From contig CBCPKK010000007.1 of assembly GCA_965119215.1 (NCBI GenBank), positions 62,001-126,000 on the forward strand: 64,000 nucleotides of DNA. The letters run 5' to 3'. Each line of letters begins with the position of its first letter. Positions within the stretch are counted from its first letter, which is position 1. The stretch is from Buttiauxella sp965119215. Its GTDB lineage: Bacteria > Pseudomonadota > Gammaproteobacteria > Enterobacterales > Enterobacteriaceae. Below, one piece after another: positions 34,901 to 42,509 of this stretch. The translations under genes and the position numbers were made by a program. Below the pieces are notes generated by a model, which was not told where the DNA came from, did not search any database, and saw only the letters and a program-made list of their open reading frames with translations.

Positions 34901-35108
34901 CTTACGTCCTATCCTGATGACATCGCTGGCATTTATTCTGGGGGTTATGCCTCTGGTATTAAGCAGCGGCGCAGGCAGTGGCGCGCAGAACGCAGTCGGC
35001 ACCGGTGTGATGGGCGGGATGCTATCAGCAACCTTATTAGCCATCTTCTTTGTTCCAGTGTTCTTCGTGGTGATACGAGAGCGATTCAGTAAGCAAAAAC
35101 CTGAATAG
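31995..35108 (+). CDS. acrF: RND multidrug efflux pump subunit (AcrF type), second copy
   Basis: A 1037-residue pump that follows acrE by 13 bp, the standard acrEF order. Proton-relay residues are intact (GLLVDDAIVVVEN; LSAKNAILIVEFAKD). It is nearly identical to the first copy in the transmembrane blocks, with many silent differences, while porter-domain loops differ. The switch loop reads NGFSYSGQG, so the AcrB Phe617 position is Tyr here and Phe in copy one. The C-terminus is short (RERFSKQKPE), like AcrF and unlike the long AcrB tail. A terminator follows. Confidence 0.94.
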   Translation: MAKFFIDRPIFAWVLAIILMIAGALAILKLPVAQYPTIAPPAVAVTATYPGADAQTVQDTVTQVIEQNMNGIDNLMYMSSTSDSAGGATITLTFKSGTSPDIAQVQVQNKLQLAMPLLPQEVQQQGISVEKSSSSFLLVAGFISDNPNLTQDDISDYVASNLKDAISRTNGVGDVQLFGAQYAMRIWLNADALNKYQLNPGDVVTQLKLQNDQVAAGQLGGTPAVKNQQLNASIIAQTRLRDPIEFGKVTMKVNPDGSVVHLSDVARIELGGENYNTVAKINGQAAAGLGIKLATGANALDTAEGIKAKLASLQPYFPQGMKVVYPYDTTPFVKISIHEVVKTLFEAIILVFLVMYLFLQNFRATLIPTIAVPVVLLGTFAVLSAFGYSINTLTMFGMVLAIGLLVDDAIVVVENVERVMVEDHLSPKEATKKSMEQIQGALVGIAMVLSAVFIPMAFFGGSTGAIYRQFSITIVSAMALSVLVALILTPALCATLLKPIDPNAHQKTGFFGWFNKKFDQSTHHYTNSVSNILRNTGRYLLLYLIIVAGMAVLFLRLPTSFLPEEDQGVFMTMVQLPAGATQERTQKVLDQITHYYLDTEKANVESVFTVNGFSYSGQGQNSGIAFISLKPWDERSGKENGVGAIVERATKAFSKIRDGLVFPFNLPAIMELGTATGFDFELIDQANLGHQQLTLARNQLMGMVAKHPDMLTRVRPNGLEDTPQYKLEIDQEKAEALGISLADINQTIASALGGTYVNDFIDHGRVKKVYVQADARFRMLPQDIDNLYVRGSNGQMAPFSAFSSSHWMYGSPRLERYNGLPSMEMLGEAAPGKSTGEAMVLMEQLASKLPSGIGYDWTGMSYQERLSGNQAPALYAISLVVVFLCLAALYESWSIPFSVMLVVPLGVVGALLAAAMRGMNNDVYFQVGLLTTIGLSAKNAILIVEFAKDLMDKEGKGLLEATLDAVRMRLRPILMTSLAFILGVMPLVLSSGAGSGAQNAVGTGVMGGMLSATLLAIFFVPVFFVVIRERFSKQKPE

Positions 35109-35135
35109 AATCTGAACCTGAATAATCAGAGCAAG

Positions 35136-35160
35136 CCCGAACTTAGGTTCGGGTTTTTTT
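35136..35160 (+). terminator. Rho-independent terminator after the efflux operon
   Basis: A 7-bp stem CCCGAAC / GTTCGGG with a 4-nt loop is followed by seven T. Confidence 0.93.
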
Positions 35161-35193
35161 GCGTATACGGCAGGGAACGGCAAACTACAGACG

Positions 35194-35220
35194 AAAAAAA
35201 GCCCGCATTTTCATGCGGGC
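35194..35220 (-). terminator. Terminator of tRNA-Ser copy 1
   Basis: Read on the minus strand: stem GCCCGCA/TGCGGGC with a 6-nt loop, then seven T, 14 nt past the tRNA CCA end. Confidence 0.9.
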
Positions 35221-35233
35221 TCTTCTCGGAATG

Positions 35234-35321
35234 TGGCGGTGAGAGAGGGGTTCGAACCCTCGATACGTTGCCGTATACACACTTTCCAGGCGTGCTCCTT
35301 CAGCCACTCGGACACCTCACC
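35234..35321 (-). tRNA. serX: tRNA-Ser(GGA), copy 1
   Basis: An 88-nt gene with encoded CCA. It starts GGTGAGG and ends CTCACCG-CCA, giving a perfect acceptor stem. The anticodon loop reads CTGGAAA, so anticodon GGA (serine codons UCC/UCU). The T-loop GGTTCGAACC and a long type II variable arm (TATACGGCAACGTAT) are typical of tRNA-Ser. It differs from E. coli serX only by a few T-arm bases and lies at the E. coli serX position. Confidence 0.97.
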
Positions 35322-35362
35322 GTTTTGTATCTGTTGCCAACATCAGGGGGCAACGGGGCGGT

Positions 35363-35391
35363 ACTATAGGGATTGAAGCGTATTCGGTCAA
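35363..35391 (-). promoter_or_regulatory. Sigma-70 promoter of tRNA-Ser copy 1
   Basis: Minus strand: TTGACC - 17 bp - TATAGT followed by a GC-rich discriminator (ACCGCCCCG), the pattern of stringently controlled stable-RNA promoters. Confidence 0.85.
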
Positions 35392-35451
35392 GTTTAATCT
35401 TCGGTTTGCGTACCGTTCGGTTAAGGTATGAACGATGCCGGGGTTTAGACG

Positions 35452-35478
35452 AAAAAAAGCCCGCATTTTCATGCGGGC
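35452..35478 (-). terminator. Terminator of tRNA-Ser copy 2
   Basis: Same stem-loop and seven-T run as copy 1, lying between the copy 1 promoter and tRNA copy 2. Copy 2 transcripts should stop here and not read into copy 1. Confidence 0.9.
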
Positions 35479-35491
35479 TCTTCTCGGAATG

Positions 35492-35579
35492 TGGCGGTGA
35501 GAGAGGGGTTCGAACCCTCGATACGTTGCCGTATACACACTTTCCAGGCGTGCTCCTTCAGCCACTCGGACACCTCACC
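35492..35579 (-). tRNA. serX: tRNA-Ser(GGA), copy 2
   Basis: Identical over its 88 nt to copy 1, anticodon GGA, encoded CCA. It is separated from copy 1 by 170 bp containing a terminator and the copy 1 promoter. Confidence 0.97.
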
Positions 35580-35613
35580 GTTTTGTTGTTCCTGAACCGC
35601 TGGAACGGGCGCT

Positions 35614-35642
35614 AATGTAGGGAAAAGTACGGGTTACGTCAA
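35614..35642 (-). promoter_or_regulatory. Sigma-70 promoter of tRNA-Ser copy 2
   Basis: Minus strand: TTGACG - 17 bp - TACATT, followed by a GC-rich discriminator AGCGCCCG. The elements differ from those of copy 1 in sequence but not in spacing. Confidence 0.8.
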
Positions 35643-35785
35643 TTCACTTTTGAGCAATTCTGGTGCGTTTAGCCAAACTTCAAACAACTTGCTTCTTAAA
35701 ACAACAGCACGTGCCGGTTTTTTATTACATTCATCTTATGTATTGTTAATGACCGCGCGTAAGCCTAAGAATAAACGGAGAAAGT

Positions 35786-36727
35786 ATGGATATTATTTTT
35801 CACCACCCGACATTTGATACGCAACTTTGGCTGGACGGTATGCGAAAGCAACTTCCAGAGGCAACGGTTCGCCAGTGGCATCCAGGTGACGATCAGCCAG
35901 CGGATTACGCGCTGGTATGGCATCCACCCGTGGAAATGCTCAGCGGGCGTCAGTCACTGAAAGGGGTGTTTGCATTGGGCGCGGGTGTGGATTCTATCCT
36001 GAGTAAACTTCAGGCTCATCCGGATATGCTGCCAAAAGGTGTTCCGCTGTTTCGTCTTGAAGATACCGGCATGGCGCTGCAAATGCAGGAATACGCGGTC
36101 AGCCAGGTATTGCACTGGTTCCGCCGGTTTGATGATTACCAGGCATTAAAACAACAGGCGAAATGGCAACCGCTGGAAGATTATCGTCGCGAAGACTTTA
36201 CCATTGGTGTGCTCGGAGCCGGTGTATTAGGCGGGAAAGTGGCAGAAAGCCTGGCAGCCTGGGGCTTCCCGGTGCGCTGCTGGAGCCGAAGCAAGAAAGA
36301 TTATCCAGGCATCACCAGCTTTGCCGGAACTGAACAATTGAGCGACTTCCTTAATGGCACCCGCGTGCTGATCAACCTGTTGCCAAACACCCCGCAAACC
36401 GTCGGCATTATTAATAGCCAACTGCTCAACCAACTGGCAGACGATGCGTATGTAATGAACCTGGCGCGTGGGGTTCACCTGGTAGAAAACGATCTGCTGG
36501 CAGCGCTTGAAAGCGGCAAAGTAAAAGGCGCGATGCTCGACGTGTTTGCCAAAGAGCCACTTCCACAGGACAGCCCGCTGTGGAAGCATCCTCGCATTGC
36601 TATCACGCCTCATCTGGCGGCGGTTACGCGTCCTCAGGAAGCGATGGTGTATATCGCGAAAACTATCCGTCAAATTGAAAACGGTGAGTCACCAAGCGGA
36701 GAAGTCTCTTTGCATCACGGCTATTAA
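35786..36727 (+). CDS. ghrA: Glyoxylate/hydroxypyruvate reductase A
   Basis: An NADPH-dependent D-2-hydroxyacid dehydrogenase that reduces glyoxylate and hydroxypyruvate in the cytoplasm. It is 313 residues, versus 312 in E. coli GhrA. The Rossmann motif GVLGAGVLGGKVAES is at about 144-158. The catalytic Arg lies in NLARGVH (about 228), Glu in VFAKEPLP and His in ITPHLAAVTRP (about 278). ATG 35786 follows ACGGAGAAAGT. Upstream lies the tRNA-Ser pair, read away from it. Confidence 0.95.
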   Translation: MDIIFHHPTFDTQLWLDGMRKQLPEATVRQWHPGDDQPADYALVWHPPVEMLSGRQSLKGVFALGAGVDSILSKLQAHPDMLPKGVPLFRLEDTGMALQMQEYAVSQVLHWFRRFDDYQALKQQAKWQPLEDYRREDFTIGVLGAGVLGGKVAESLAAWGFPVRCWSRSKKDYPGITSFAGTEQLSDFLNGTRVLINLLPNTPQTVGIINSQLLNQLADDAYVMNLARGVHLVENDLLAALESGKVKGAMLDVFAKEPLPQDSPLWKHPRIAITPHLAAVTRPQEAMVYIAKTIRQIENGESPSGEVSLHHGY

Positions 36728-36808
36728 TGCTCTGCCCGGCTTTGGCCGGGCTAAAAAACAACGGCGATAACTGCTATCCTTGCGGGAAAGAGATAAAAGG
36801 AGAGAGCC

Positions 36809-37546
36809 ATGTATCCCGTTGACCTGCACATGCACACCGTCGCCAGTACCCACGCTTACAGCACCCTTCATGACTACATCGCGATTGCTAAAAGCAAAGG
36901 CATCAAACTGTTTGCTATTACCGATCACGGCCCGGACATGGCCGATGCGCCGCATTACTGGCATTTTGTGAATATGCGTATCTGGCCGCGTGTGGTGAAT
37001 GGCGTGGGTATTTTACGTGGCATTGAAGCCAATATTAAAAATACCGCGGGTGAAATCGACTGTACTGGCCCGATGCTGGATGCGTTGGACCTGATTATTG
37101 CCGGTTTCCACGAGCCTGTTTTCCCGCCTCAGGATAGCGCAACCCACACCGAAGCGATGATTGCTGCGATGGCGAGTGGCAACGTTCACATTATCAGCCA
37201 CCCTGGCAACCCGAAATTCCCGGTCGATATTCCTGCCATTGCGCAGGCAGCAGCGAAATATAATGTCGCGCTGGAGCTGAATAACTCCTCGTTTACGCAT
37301 TCACGTAAAGGCAGTGGCCCTAACTGCCGGGCTATTGCCGCCGCAGTGCGTGATGCCGGAGGCTGGTTATCGTTAGGCTCAGATTCCCACACCGCATTTA
37401 CCCTCGGGAATTTTGATGAATGCCTGAAGGTTCTGGCTGAAGTTGAGTTCCCGGAGGAGCGTATTCTGAACGTTTCTGTTCGCCGCATGCTTGGTTTTCT
37501 TGAATCGCGCGGGATGACGCCAATCGACGAGTTTGCCGTACTTTAA
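36809..37546 (+). CDS. ycdX: PHP-domain zinc phosphatase YcdX
   Basis: A trinuclear-zinc PHP hydrolase, 245 residues as in E. coli, where it has phosphatase activity and is needed for swarming. Metal-binding motifs are DLHMHTVAST (residues 5-14), ITDHGPDM (about 39-46), a Glu in RGIEAN, HIISHPGNP (about 131-139) and SLGSDSHTAF (about 190). ATG 36809 follows AAAGGAGAGAGCC. It forms a likely operon with ycdY 54 bp downstream. Confidence 0.95.
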   Translation: MYPVDLHMHTVASTHAYSTLHDYIAIAKSKGIKLFAITDHGPDMADAPHYWHFVNMRIWPRVVNGVGILRGIEANIKNTAGEIDCTGPMLDALDLIIAGFHEPVFPPQDSATHTEAMIAAMASGNVHIISHPGNPKFPVDIPAIAQAAAKYNVALELNNSSFTHSRKGSGPNCRAIAAAVRDAGGWLSLGSDSHTAFTLGNFDECLKVLAEVEFPEERILNVSVRRMLGFLESRGMTPIDEFAVL

Positions 37547-37600
37547 ATACCTATACTTTCAATACATACACTTTTAATTACCACTATATGGACAGCCAGC

Positions 37601-38155
37601 ATGAATGAGTTTTCAATTATTTGCCGTATTTTAGGATCACTGTTTTACCGTCAACCCCAGGACCCGTTGTTAGTCCCGCTGTTGACGATGATCCGCGAAG
37701 GCAAACTGGCGGAACATTGGCCGCTGGAACAAGACGAGTTGCTGACTCGTCTGCAGCAAAGTTGCGATCCTCAGCAGCTAGCCGCTGATTACAACGCGCT
37801 GTTTGTCGGTGAAGAGTGCAGCGTGCCGCCGTACCGTTCAGCGTGGGAAGCGGGCAGCCATGAAGGTGATGTGCGCGAGTTCCTGAAGGAACGTGGTATG
37901 CCGCTTGCCGAAACCCCAGCCGATCATTTTGGTACGCTGCTGTTGGCGGCATCCTGGCTGGAAGACCAGTCGCAGGAAGATGAATTTGAAGCGCAGGTTC
38001 GCTTGTTTGACGACTACCTGATGCCGTGGGCGGGTACGTTCCTTGGCAAAGTTGAAGCGCACTCAACCACTGCGTTCTACCGCACGCTGGCGTTACTCAG
38101 CCGTGAAGCAATTCAGGCGATGCGTGATGAGTTAGAAGAGTCTGACGACGAATAA
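37601..38155 (+). CDS. ycdY: TorD-family chaperone YcdY
   Basis: A 184-residue all-helical member of the TorD/DmsD redox-enzyme chaperone family. In E. coli YcdY raises YcdX phosphatase activity and is required for swarming. The family region NALFVGEECSVPPYRSAWE (about 66-84), corresponding to the TorD-family P-Y motif, is visible. The acidic C-terminus (ELEESDDE) is typical. ATG 37601 is preceded by a modest ACAGCC-type leader. Confidence 0.93.
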   Translation: MNEFSIICRILGSLFYRQPQDPLLVPLLTMIREGKLAEHWPLEQDELLTRLQQSCDPQQLAADYNALFVGEECSVPPYRSAWEAGSHEGDVREFLKERGMPLAETPADHFGTLLLAASWLEDQSQEDEFEAQVRLFDDYLMPWAGTFLGKVEAHSTTAFYRTLALLSREAIQAMRDELEESDDE

Positions 38156-38157
38156 AT

Positions 38158-38217
38158 AATACTCGTCATACTTCAAGCTGCAGGGTGTTGGCTGCAACTT
38201 GAATTATTTAGAGTATT
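38158..38217. repeat. Imperfect 60-bp palindrome downstream of ycdY
   Basis: The ends AATACTC / GAGTATT pair, and an inner TTCAAGcTGCAG / CTGCAaCTTGAA arm pairs around an 8-nt loop. The sequence GTCATACTTCAAG...TGCAG is a widespread enterobacterial intergenic repeat. It probably acts as the 3' end of the ycdXY transcript. Confidence 0.65.
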
Positions 38218-38307
38218 ACGTGATGGTTATCTCACTTTCACTGCAACGTTGATTTCAAATTTACAAAAAATGTGCGGCAGATCGTAGTCGAGCCATAAGG
38301 CTCTGCT

Positions 38308-38799
38308 ATGATACGCCGCATGAACATACTTATTTCTCTGGCATTGACTACCGGTATTCTCTCTGGCCTTTGGGGCTGGGTTGCGGTGAGTCTCGGCCTT
38401 CTTAGTTGGGCAGGCTTCCTCGGTTGTACCGCGTACTTTGCGTGTCCGCAGGGCGGTATCAAGGGGCTTTTCATTTCTGCATGCACGCTATGTAGCGGTG
38501 TATTGTGGGCGCAGGTGATCATTCACGGTAGCGCACTGGCACCGCACCTGGAAATTATGGGTTACATGGTGACTGGCGTCGTGGCATTTCTGATGTGCGT
38601 GCAGGCCAAACACATGCTGTTATCGTTTGTACCGGGAACGTTTATCGGTGCTTGCGCCACGTTTGCAAACCAGGGGGAATGGCGGATTGTCGTGCCTTCT
38701 TTGCTGCTGGGACTGGTGTTTGGCTTCGCAATGAAAAACAGTGGGCTGTGGCTGGCGGCGCGAAAAGCGAAACCTGAATCGCAAGTCATCACTGAATAG
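38308..38799 (+). CDS. ycdZ: DUF1097 inner-membrane protein YcdZ
   Basis: A 163-residue hydrophobic protein with about five membrane helices, matching E. coli YcdZ (conserved WGWVAVSLGLLSWAGFLGC, FVPGTFIGACATFA). Its function is unknown. Two starts are possible: ATG 38308 with AAGG 7 nt upstream, chosen here, and ATG 38320 (MNILISLAL), the better-conserved N-terminus. It ends at a terminator shared with csgG. Confidence 0.9.
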   Translation: MIRRMNILISLALTTGILSGLWGWVAVSLGLLSWAGFLGCTAYFACPQGGIKGLFISACTLCSGVLWAQVIIHGSALAPHLEIMGYMVTGVVAFLMCVQAKHMLLSFVPGTFIGACATFANQGEWRIVVPSLLLGLVFGFAMKNSGLWLAARKAKPESQVITE

Positions 38800-38813
38800 T
38801 GTATCGAATAAAT

Positions 38814-38840
38814 AAAAAAACCAGCCGAGGCTGGTTTTTT
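38814..38840. terminator. Bidirectional terminator ycdZ/csgG
   Basis: CCAGC / GCTGG stem with a 4-nt loop, flanked by seven A on one side and six T on the other, between the convergent ycdZ and csgDEFG units. Confidence 0.88.
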
Positions 38841-38855
38841 ATTGCCTGATGATTA

Positions 38856-39689
38856 TCAGGATTCAGGAGGAACGGACATCTCTCTGTATTTGGCGAGTAT
38901 TGGGTTGTTAATATCTTTCGGATTTTGCAGATCCCACAAGCCGCGGTTAATACCATCATTAACCAGATAAATAACCCCTGTTTCAATCGCTGACATCAAA
39001 CACATCATGACCGGTTCATTGGTGGTATAGCCAATTTCACCTTCAAGCAACCGTTGGTAATCAATGAAACGGAATACCCCGGCCTGCACTTCATAAGACA
39101 AAATGGTTTTGCTGGTATTCACTGATGACAATATTTCACCAGTACTAACGTTTACTACACGCAAGTTAACGGCAATTTGGTCCAGCTGGTATTGTGTTTC
39201 GCCACCGATACCAAAGTATCGTGCGCCAACACCACCAGATTTCACATTGCTTTCATAACCGATAATGGAACCTTCAACCATCACGTTTGCCGCCACTAAA
39301 GATTCAAGTGGTCTACGGTTGTTCTCGGCGACGGTGCCATTTTCCTGTGCTGCACGAATGATCTTACGTTCGTTCAACAGGTTTTGCAGGCCCTGACGTT
39401 CTAACGGAACAAACCAGCGTGAATCTTTTAATGCTGTTACCAGCATTGCGGTCGCACTTTGCGGTACGGCAGTTGAGAAGTTACTTGCCGGATAAGGTTT
39501 AAATTGCCCGGTTTCATCCTGAATATTATAAACCGAGACAAAGAGCTTACCTTTTGATTCCGGCAAATGGGTTAAATCACGATAACTTTGCGCCCGAGGC
39601 ATAAGTGTAGGTTTAGCAGCTTCTTTAGGTGGCGCGGTTAAACAGCCACTCAATAAACACACCGCTACGATGAGAAGAAAACGCTGCAT
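38856..39689 (-). CDS. csgG: Curli secretion channel lipoprotein CsgG
   Basis: The nonameric outer-membrane pore through which curli subunits leave the cell. It is 277 residues, identical in length to E. coli CsgG. The lipobox LLSGC places the lipidated Cys at residue 16. The constriction-loop region carries YNIQDETGQFKPYPASNFSTAVPQ (about 54-77), which includes the Tyr, Asn and Phe lining the eyelet. It is the last gene of csgDEFG. Confidence 0.97.
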   Translation of the reverse strand: MQRFLLIVAVCLLSGCLTAPPKEAAKPTLMPRAQSYRDLTHLPESKGKLFVSVYNIQDETGQFKPYPASNFSTAVPQSATAMLVTALKDSRWFVPLERQGLQNLLNERKIIRAAQENGTVAENNRRPLESLVAANVMVEGSIIGYESNVKSGGVGARYFGIGGETQYQLDQIAVNLRVVNVSTGEILSSVNTSKTILSYEVQAGVFRFIDYQRLLEGEIGYTTNEPVMMCLMSAIETGVIYLVNDGINRGLWDLQNPKDINNPILAKYREMSVPPES

Positions 39690-39729
39690 GATGTTTATCC
39701 TTAAATACTTTTTGATTATTTAAGATCCA

Positions 39730-40146
39730 CTAGAAATCAGTAGATGAACTCTGTAATCCAGCAACTTGAATAGTCGATACTTTCCCAGTTTTACGGTCGG
39801 TCACATTTAACTGCAGCTGCCCGTCAGAGTTAGCGATATCAACGATAAAATCATTGGTTACCATGCGCCCAGGTTTGCCGGTATTAATGTTGGTCAGCAA
39901 ACCACCTAATATTTGCGACTGAATAGCTTGAGTGAAGTTATCCAGGGCAGACGGGGTTTCAACGCCAAAGTCGTCATTAAAACTTGGGTCTTTATACGAG
40001 TTCTGAGCTTGTGCTTCGTTAAGTAAAAAAGCCCCATTTTGAGGATTTCCGCCAAAGTTGGGGTTAGTAAACTGGAACGTCATACTTCCACCCCATGAAA
40101 GGGGAGAAATAAGCAGTAATGACAAAACTGCATGAGTGATACGCAT
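39730..40146 (-). CDS. csgF: Curli assembly factor CsgF
   Basis: A secreted protein that binds CsgG on the cell surface and anchors the nucleator CsgB. It is 138 residues with a signal peptide at about 1-19 (ending SWGG). The mature N-terminus contains TFQFTNPNFGGNPQNG, which plugs into CsgG and forms its second constriction. It is 9 bp after csgE and 40 bp before csgG. Confidence 0.96.
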   Translation of the reverse strand: MRITHAVLSLLLISPLSWGGSMTFQFTNPNFGGNPQNGAFLLNEAQAQNSYKDPSFNDDFGVETPSALDNFTQAIQSQILGGLLTNINTGKPGRMVTNDFIVDIANSDGQLQLNVTDRKTGKVSTIQVAGLQSSSTDF

Positions 40147-40155
40147 GACAGCCTC

Positions 40156-40545
40156 CTAGAATTCGTCGGTGGTTAAATCGCCAGTGCTTAACAATGTTTT
40201 GTCAATTTGCCGGCGACTAATCGCTTGTTCTGTTTGAGCCAGTGCGAAATTGACGTTGCGGTCAAAGTCACGTTTTGAGGGGAATAAAAAAGCCTGAAAA
40301 ATGACATCCTGATCGACCGTAATGGTTATCCAGCTTCCCCAACGGGCACTGGGTCGCTCATTTATGGTTAAATTTCCGGTAAAGCTGCTTTCCCACCTGT
40401 CACTAAAGGCGCGATAGAAGTCATGCCCCACAGATGAAACGGTGTGATCCGTTAATAATCCGGGGACTTCCACTTCAACAGCTCGAACACCCCCGGAGGC
40501 GCAGACTAATACTGACGCCAGCAGTAAAGCAGCTTGTAATTTCAT
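40156..40545 (-). CDS. csgE: Curli secretion specificity factor CsgE
   Basis: A periplasmic cap of the CsgG pore that gives substrate specificity. It is 129 residues as in E. coli, with a signal peptide at about 1-22 and a mature sequence VEVEVPGLLTDHTVSSVGHDFYRAFSD-like. The start is ATG 40545 (MKLQAALLL). The frame continues upstream into csgD, but that part is csgD sequence read in another frame. The gene begins 4 bp after the csgD stop. Confidence 0.96.
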   Translation of the reverse strand: MKLQAALLLASVLVCASGGVRAVEVEVPGLLTDHTVSSVGHDFYRAFSDRWESSFTGNLTINERPSARWGSWITITVDQDVIFQAFLFPSKRDFDRNVNFALAQTEQAISRRQIDKTLLSTGDLTTDEF

Positions 40546-40549
40546 CGCT

Positions 40550-41215
40550 TTATCGCCTGAGGTTATCGTTAGCCCAGGAAACCGCCTGAGTGCGGTTTTT
40601 GACAGATATCTTCTTGAAAAGGTTGTAGAGATGCGTTTTGACCGTGTTTTCACTTATAAATAATAACTGGGCAATTTCAATATTCGATGCACCAATCCGC
40701 AATTTATTAAGTATTTCCTTTTCACGGTGAGTCAGAAGGGACGACTCAACATTATTGAAGCGATAGTTTCCTGAGTGATTAATAAGGTAGCTGGCTAACT
40801 TTTGTGAGAAGTAACATTCTCCTGCCATTACGCCACGAATACCTTCAACCACACGCGGTTCTTCGTCAGACATATAAAATACGCCATTAATATGTGGCCA
40901 ATTTTCTATGTCACGAAATTGATACTCTTCAGGGGTATTTAACAGCAACAACTTAATGCTGTTATGTTTGCGACTTAAGTTATCCTGCCAATAGTTAATC
41001 AGCTTTTTATCGGCTTCAACCATATCGAAAAGCACTACAACATTACCGACGACATCTTCGAGAGATCGTTGAATATTATGGAGTTTCCCATTGATAGAGA
41101 GTGAAGACTTTAGGTGCTGTAATAACGCAGTCGCTTGTAGTGAGGGTTTCGTGATCAACAATAAAGTCTGAGCATTTAACACCTGACTATTTATTGTATG
41201 GACTTCATTAAACAT
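40550..41215 (-). CDS. csgD: Master biofilm regulator CsgD
   Basis: A LuxR/FixJ-type activator of csgBA and of cellulose synthesis through dgcC. It is 221 residues, versus 216 in E. coli. The N-terminal receiver-like domain has a non-canonical phospho-acceptor pocket. The C-terminal helix-turn-helix is LTHREKEILNKLRIGASNIEIAQLLFISENTVKTHLYNLFKK (about 155-196). A 5-residue insertion (NSQVLNAQ in place of the E. coli HGH region) follows MFNEVHTI. Start ATG 41215 matches the E. coli N-terminus. Confidence 0.96.
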   Translation of the reverse strand: MFNEVHTINSQVLNAQTLLLITKPSLQATALLQHLKSSLSINGKLHNIQRSLEDVVGNVVVLFDMVEADKKLINYWQDNLSRKHNSIKLLLLNTPEEYQFRDIENWPHINGVFYMSDEEPRVVEGIRGVMAGECYFSQKLASYLINHSGNYRFNNVESSLLTHREKEILNKLRIGASNIEIAQLLFISENTVKTHLYNLFKKISVKNRTQAVSWANDNLRR

Positions 41216-42006
41216 GATGAAACTCCATCCGAGTTTGCGCATCAATCAGCAGGATTAACAGAAAGTTAACCCACCAGAGGTACTGAAAGGTGCTGCACTG
41301 CTGTGTTTGAAATTAATATAACACTGTCAAATAACGCTAAGTTGCGTCCTGACTTAATGTGTTAATCAAAATGTTACTGCTGATTTCAATCTAGCGGTTA
41401 CTAATCTTAAAGCAAGTGTTAAAGCTGTTACAAAATGTAACCTGCAATATTTAAATGTTTCAGTCAAATATTTTTTCTATTTAGATTTAATGCTAAAGTT
41501 GTACACATATTATAAATTGCACAGTTTTAAAAATCATACAAATGTTTTTAGTTGATTGATTTTTATATGTTTTACGTTTTTAGATTTGAGTTTTTTCAAA
41601 CTTAACATATGTAAATGATTAGGGTTACATTCCACATTGCTGCTTATCTTAAGAAAACTCATCTTCGTGACAAAGGTACGCTAAAAATTGCGAAATACTC
41701 ATCTGTGAACCCAGCCAAACGGCAAAATCAAGCTTGATTAATGTGATGATTTTAAAAGTGTGAAAGCGAATCAAAACGATCGATTAAGAACTCCTTGTTG
41801 TATTTGGTTTTTTTTATTTAACTCATACTTTGTAATGAGTGGAAATATAAAAATACAACGTGCGGGTGAGATATTTAAAATGTTTCGACAGACATACTCA
41901 TTTCCGTAACGCAGCAGTAACCTTTCATCGCTAGCGTTAACAACTAGCCAGCAGTCTACATTGAAATGATTATTTCAATGGCTGCATCCAGGTCCAGGGT
42001 GACAAC
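41216..42006. promoter_or_regulatory. csgD-csgB divergent regulatory region
   Basis: This 791-bp A/T-rich gap matches the position and size of the complex curli control region of E. coli. A CsgD site CGGGTGAGATA (41863-41873) and, just downstream, a conserved block GACATACTCATTTCCGTAACGCAG with a -10-like CATACT (41893-41898) align with the E. coli csgBA promoter. The long csgD leader is on the other side. No gene is visible within. Confidence 0.75.
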
Positions 42007-42462
42007 ATGAAGAACAGATCGTTATTTGTGATGTTTGCATTGCTGGGTGCCCCTGGTTATGTATTTGCGAATAATCCTGACCTCGCAAAATCAGAATATA
42101 ACTTTGCTTTTAATGAATTAAGCAAAAGTTCATTCAATCAGGCAGCGATAGTCGGTCAATATGGCAATAATAATAGTGCTAATGTTGACCAAAATGGAAC
42201 TCGGCAGTTAGCGGTTGTTAGTCAGACTGGGTCTGCAAACCGTGCGAATGTCGATCAATCAGGGAGTTATAATTTTGCTTATGTTTCGCAAACTGGCTAC
42301 GGCAATGATGCAGATATTAAGCAAGACTCGTTTGGTAATGCTGCTGTTATTATTCAGCAAGGTTCTGCTAATAGAGCAAGCATTATTCAACAAGGCACAC
42401 AAAAATCAGCAGTTGTTGTACAGAAACAGTCTCAAATGGCGGTTCGCGTTATTCAACGTTAA
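42007..42462 (+). CDS. csgB: Curli nucleator CsgB
   Basis: A minor curlin that templates polymerisation of CsgA at the cell surface. It is 151 residues, with a signal peptide at about 1-20 (ending YVFA) followed by five imperfect amyloid repeats of about 22 residues with the pattern xxQxGxxNxAxVxQ: NQAAIVGQYGNNNSANVDQ, then QLAVVSQTGSANRANVDQ, NFAYVSQTGYGNDADIKQ and NAAVIIQQGSANRASIIQQ. A last basic repeat (KSAVVVQKQSQMAVRVIQR) anchors to the cell. ATG follows CAGGGTGACAAC. Confidence 0.96.
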   Translation: MKNRSLFVMFALLGAPGYVFANNPDLAKSEYNFAFNELSKSSFNQAAIVGQYGNNNSANVDQNGTRQLAVVSQTGSANRANVDQSGSYNFAYVSQTGYGNDADIKQDSFGNAAVIIQQGSANRASIIQQGTQKSAVVVQKQSQMAVRVIQR

Positions 42463-42509
42463 TACATGACTATTTGGGCTAACATTCTCAATACAATGGG
42501 GGTTTCACC

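Larger units (their letters stand above)
35189..35586. repeat. Tandem duplication of a 140-bp tRNA-Ser unit
   Basis: Positions 35189-35328 and 35447-35586 appear identical over 140 bp (period 258 bp). Each copy contains a terminator and a complete tRNA-Ser gene. Sequences outside this unit, including the promoters, differ. Confidence 0.9.
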
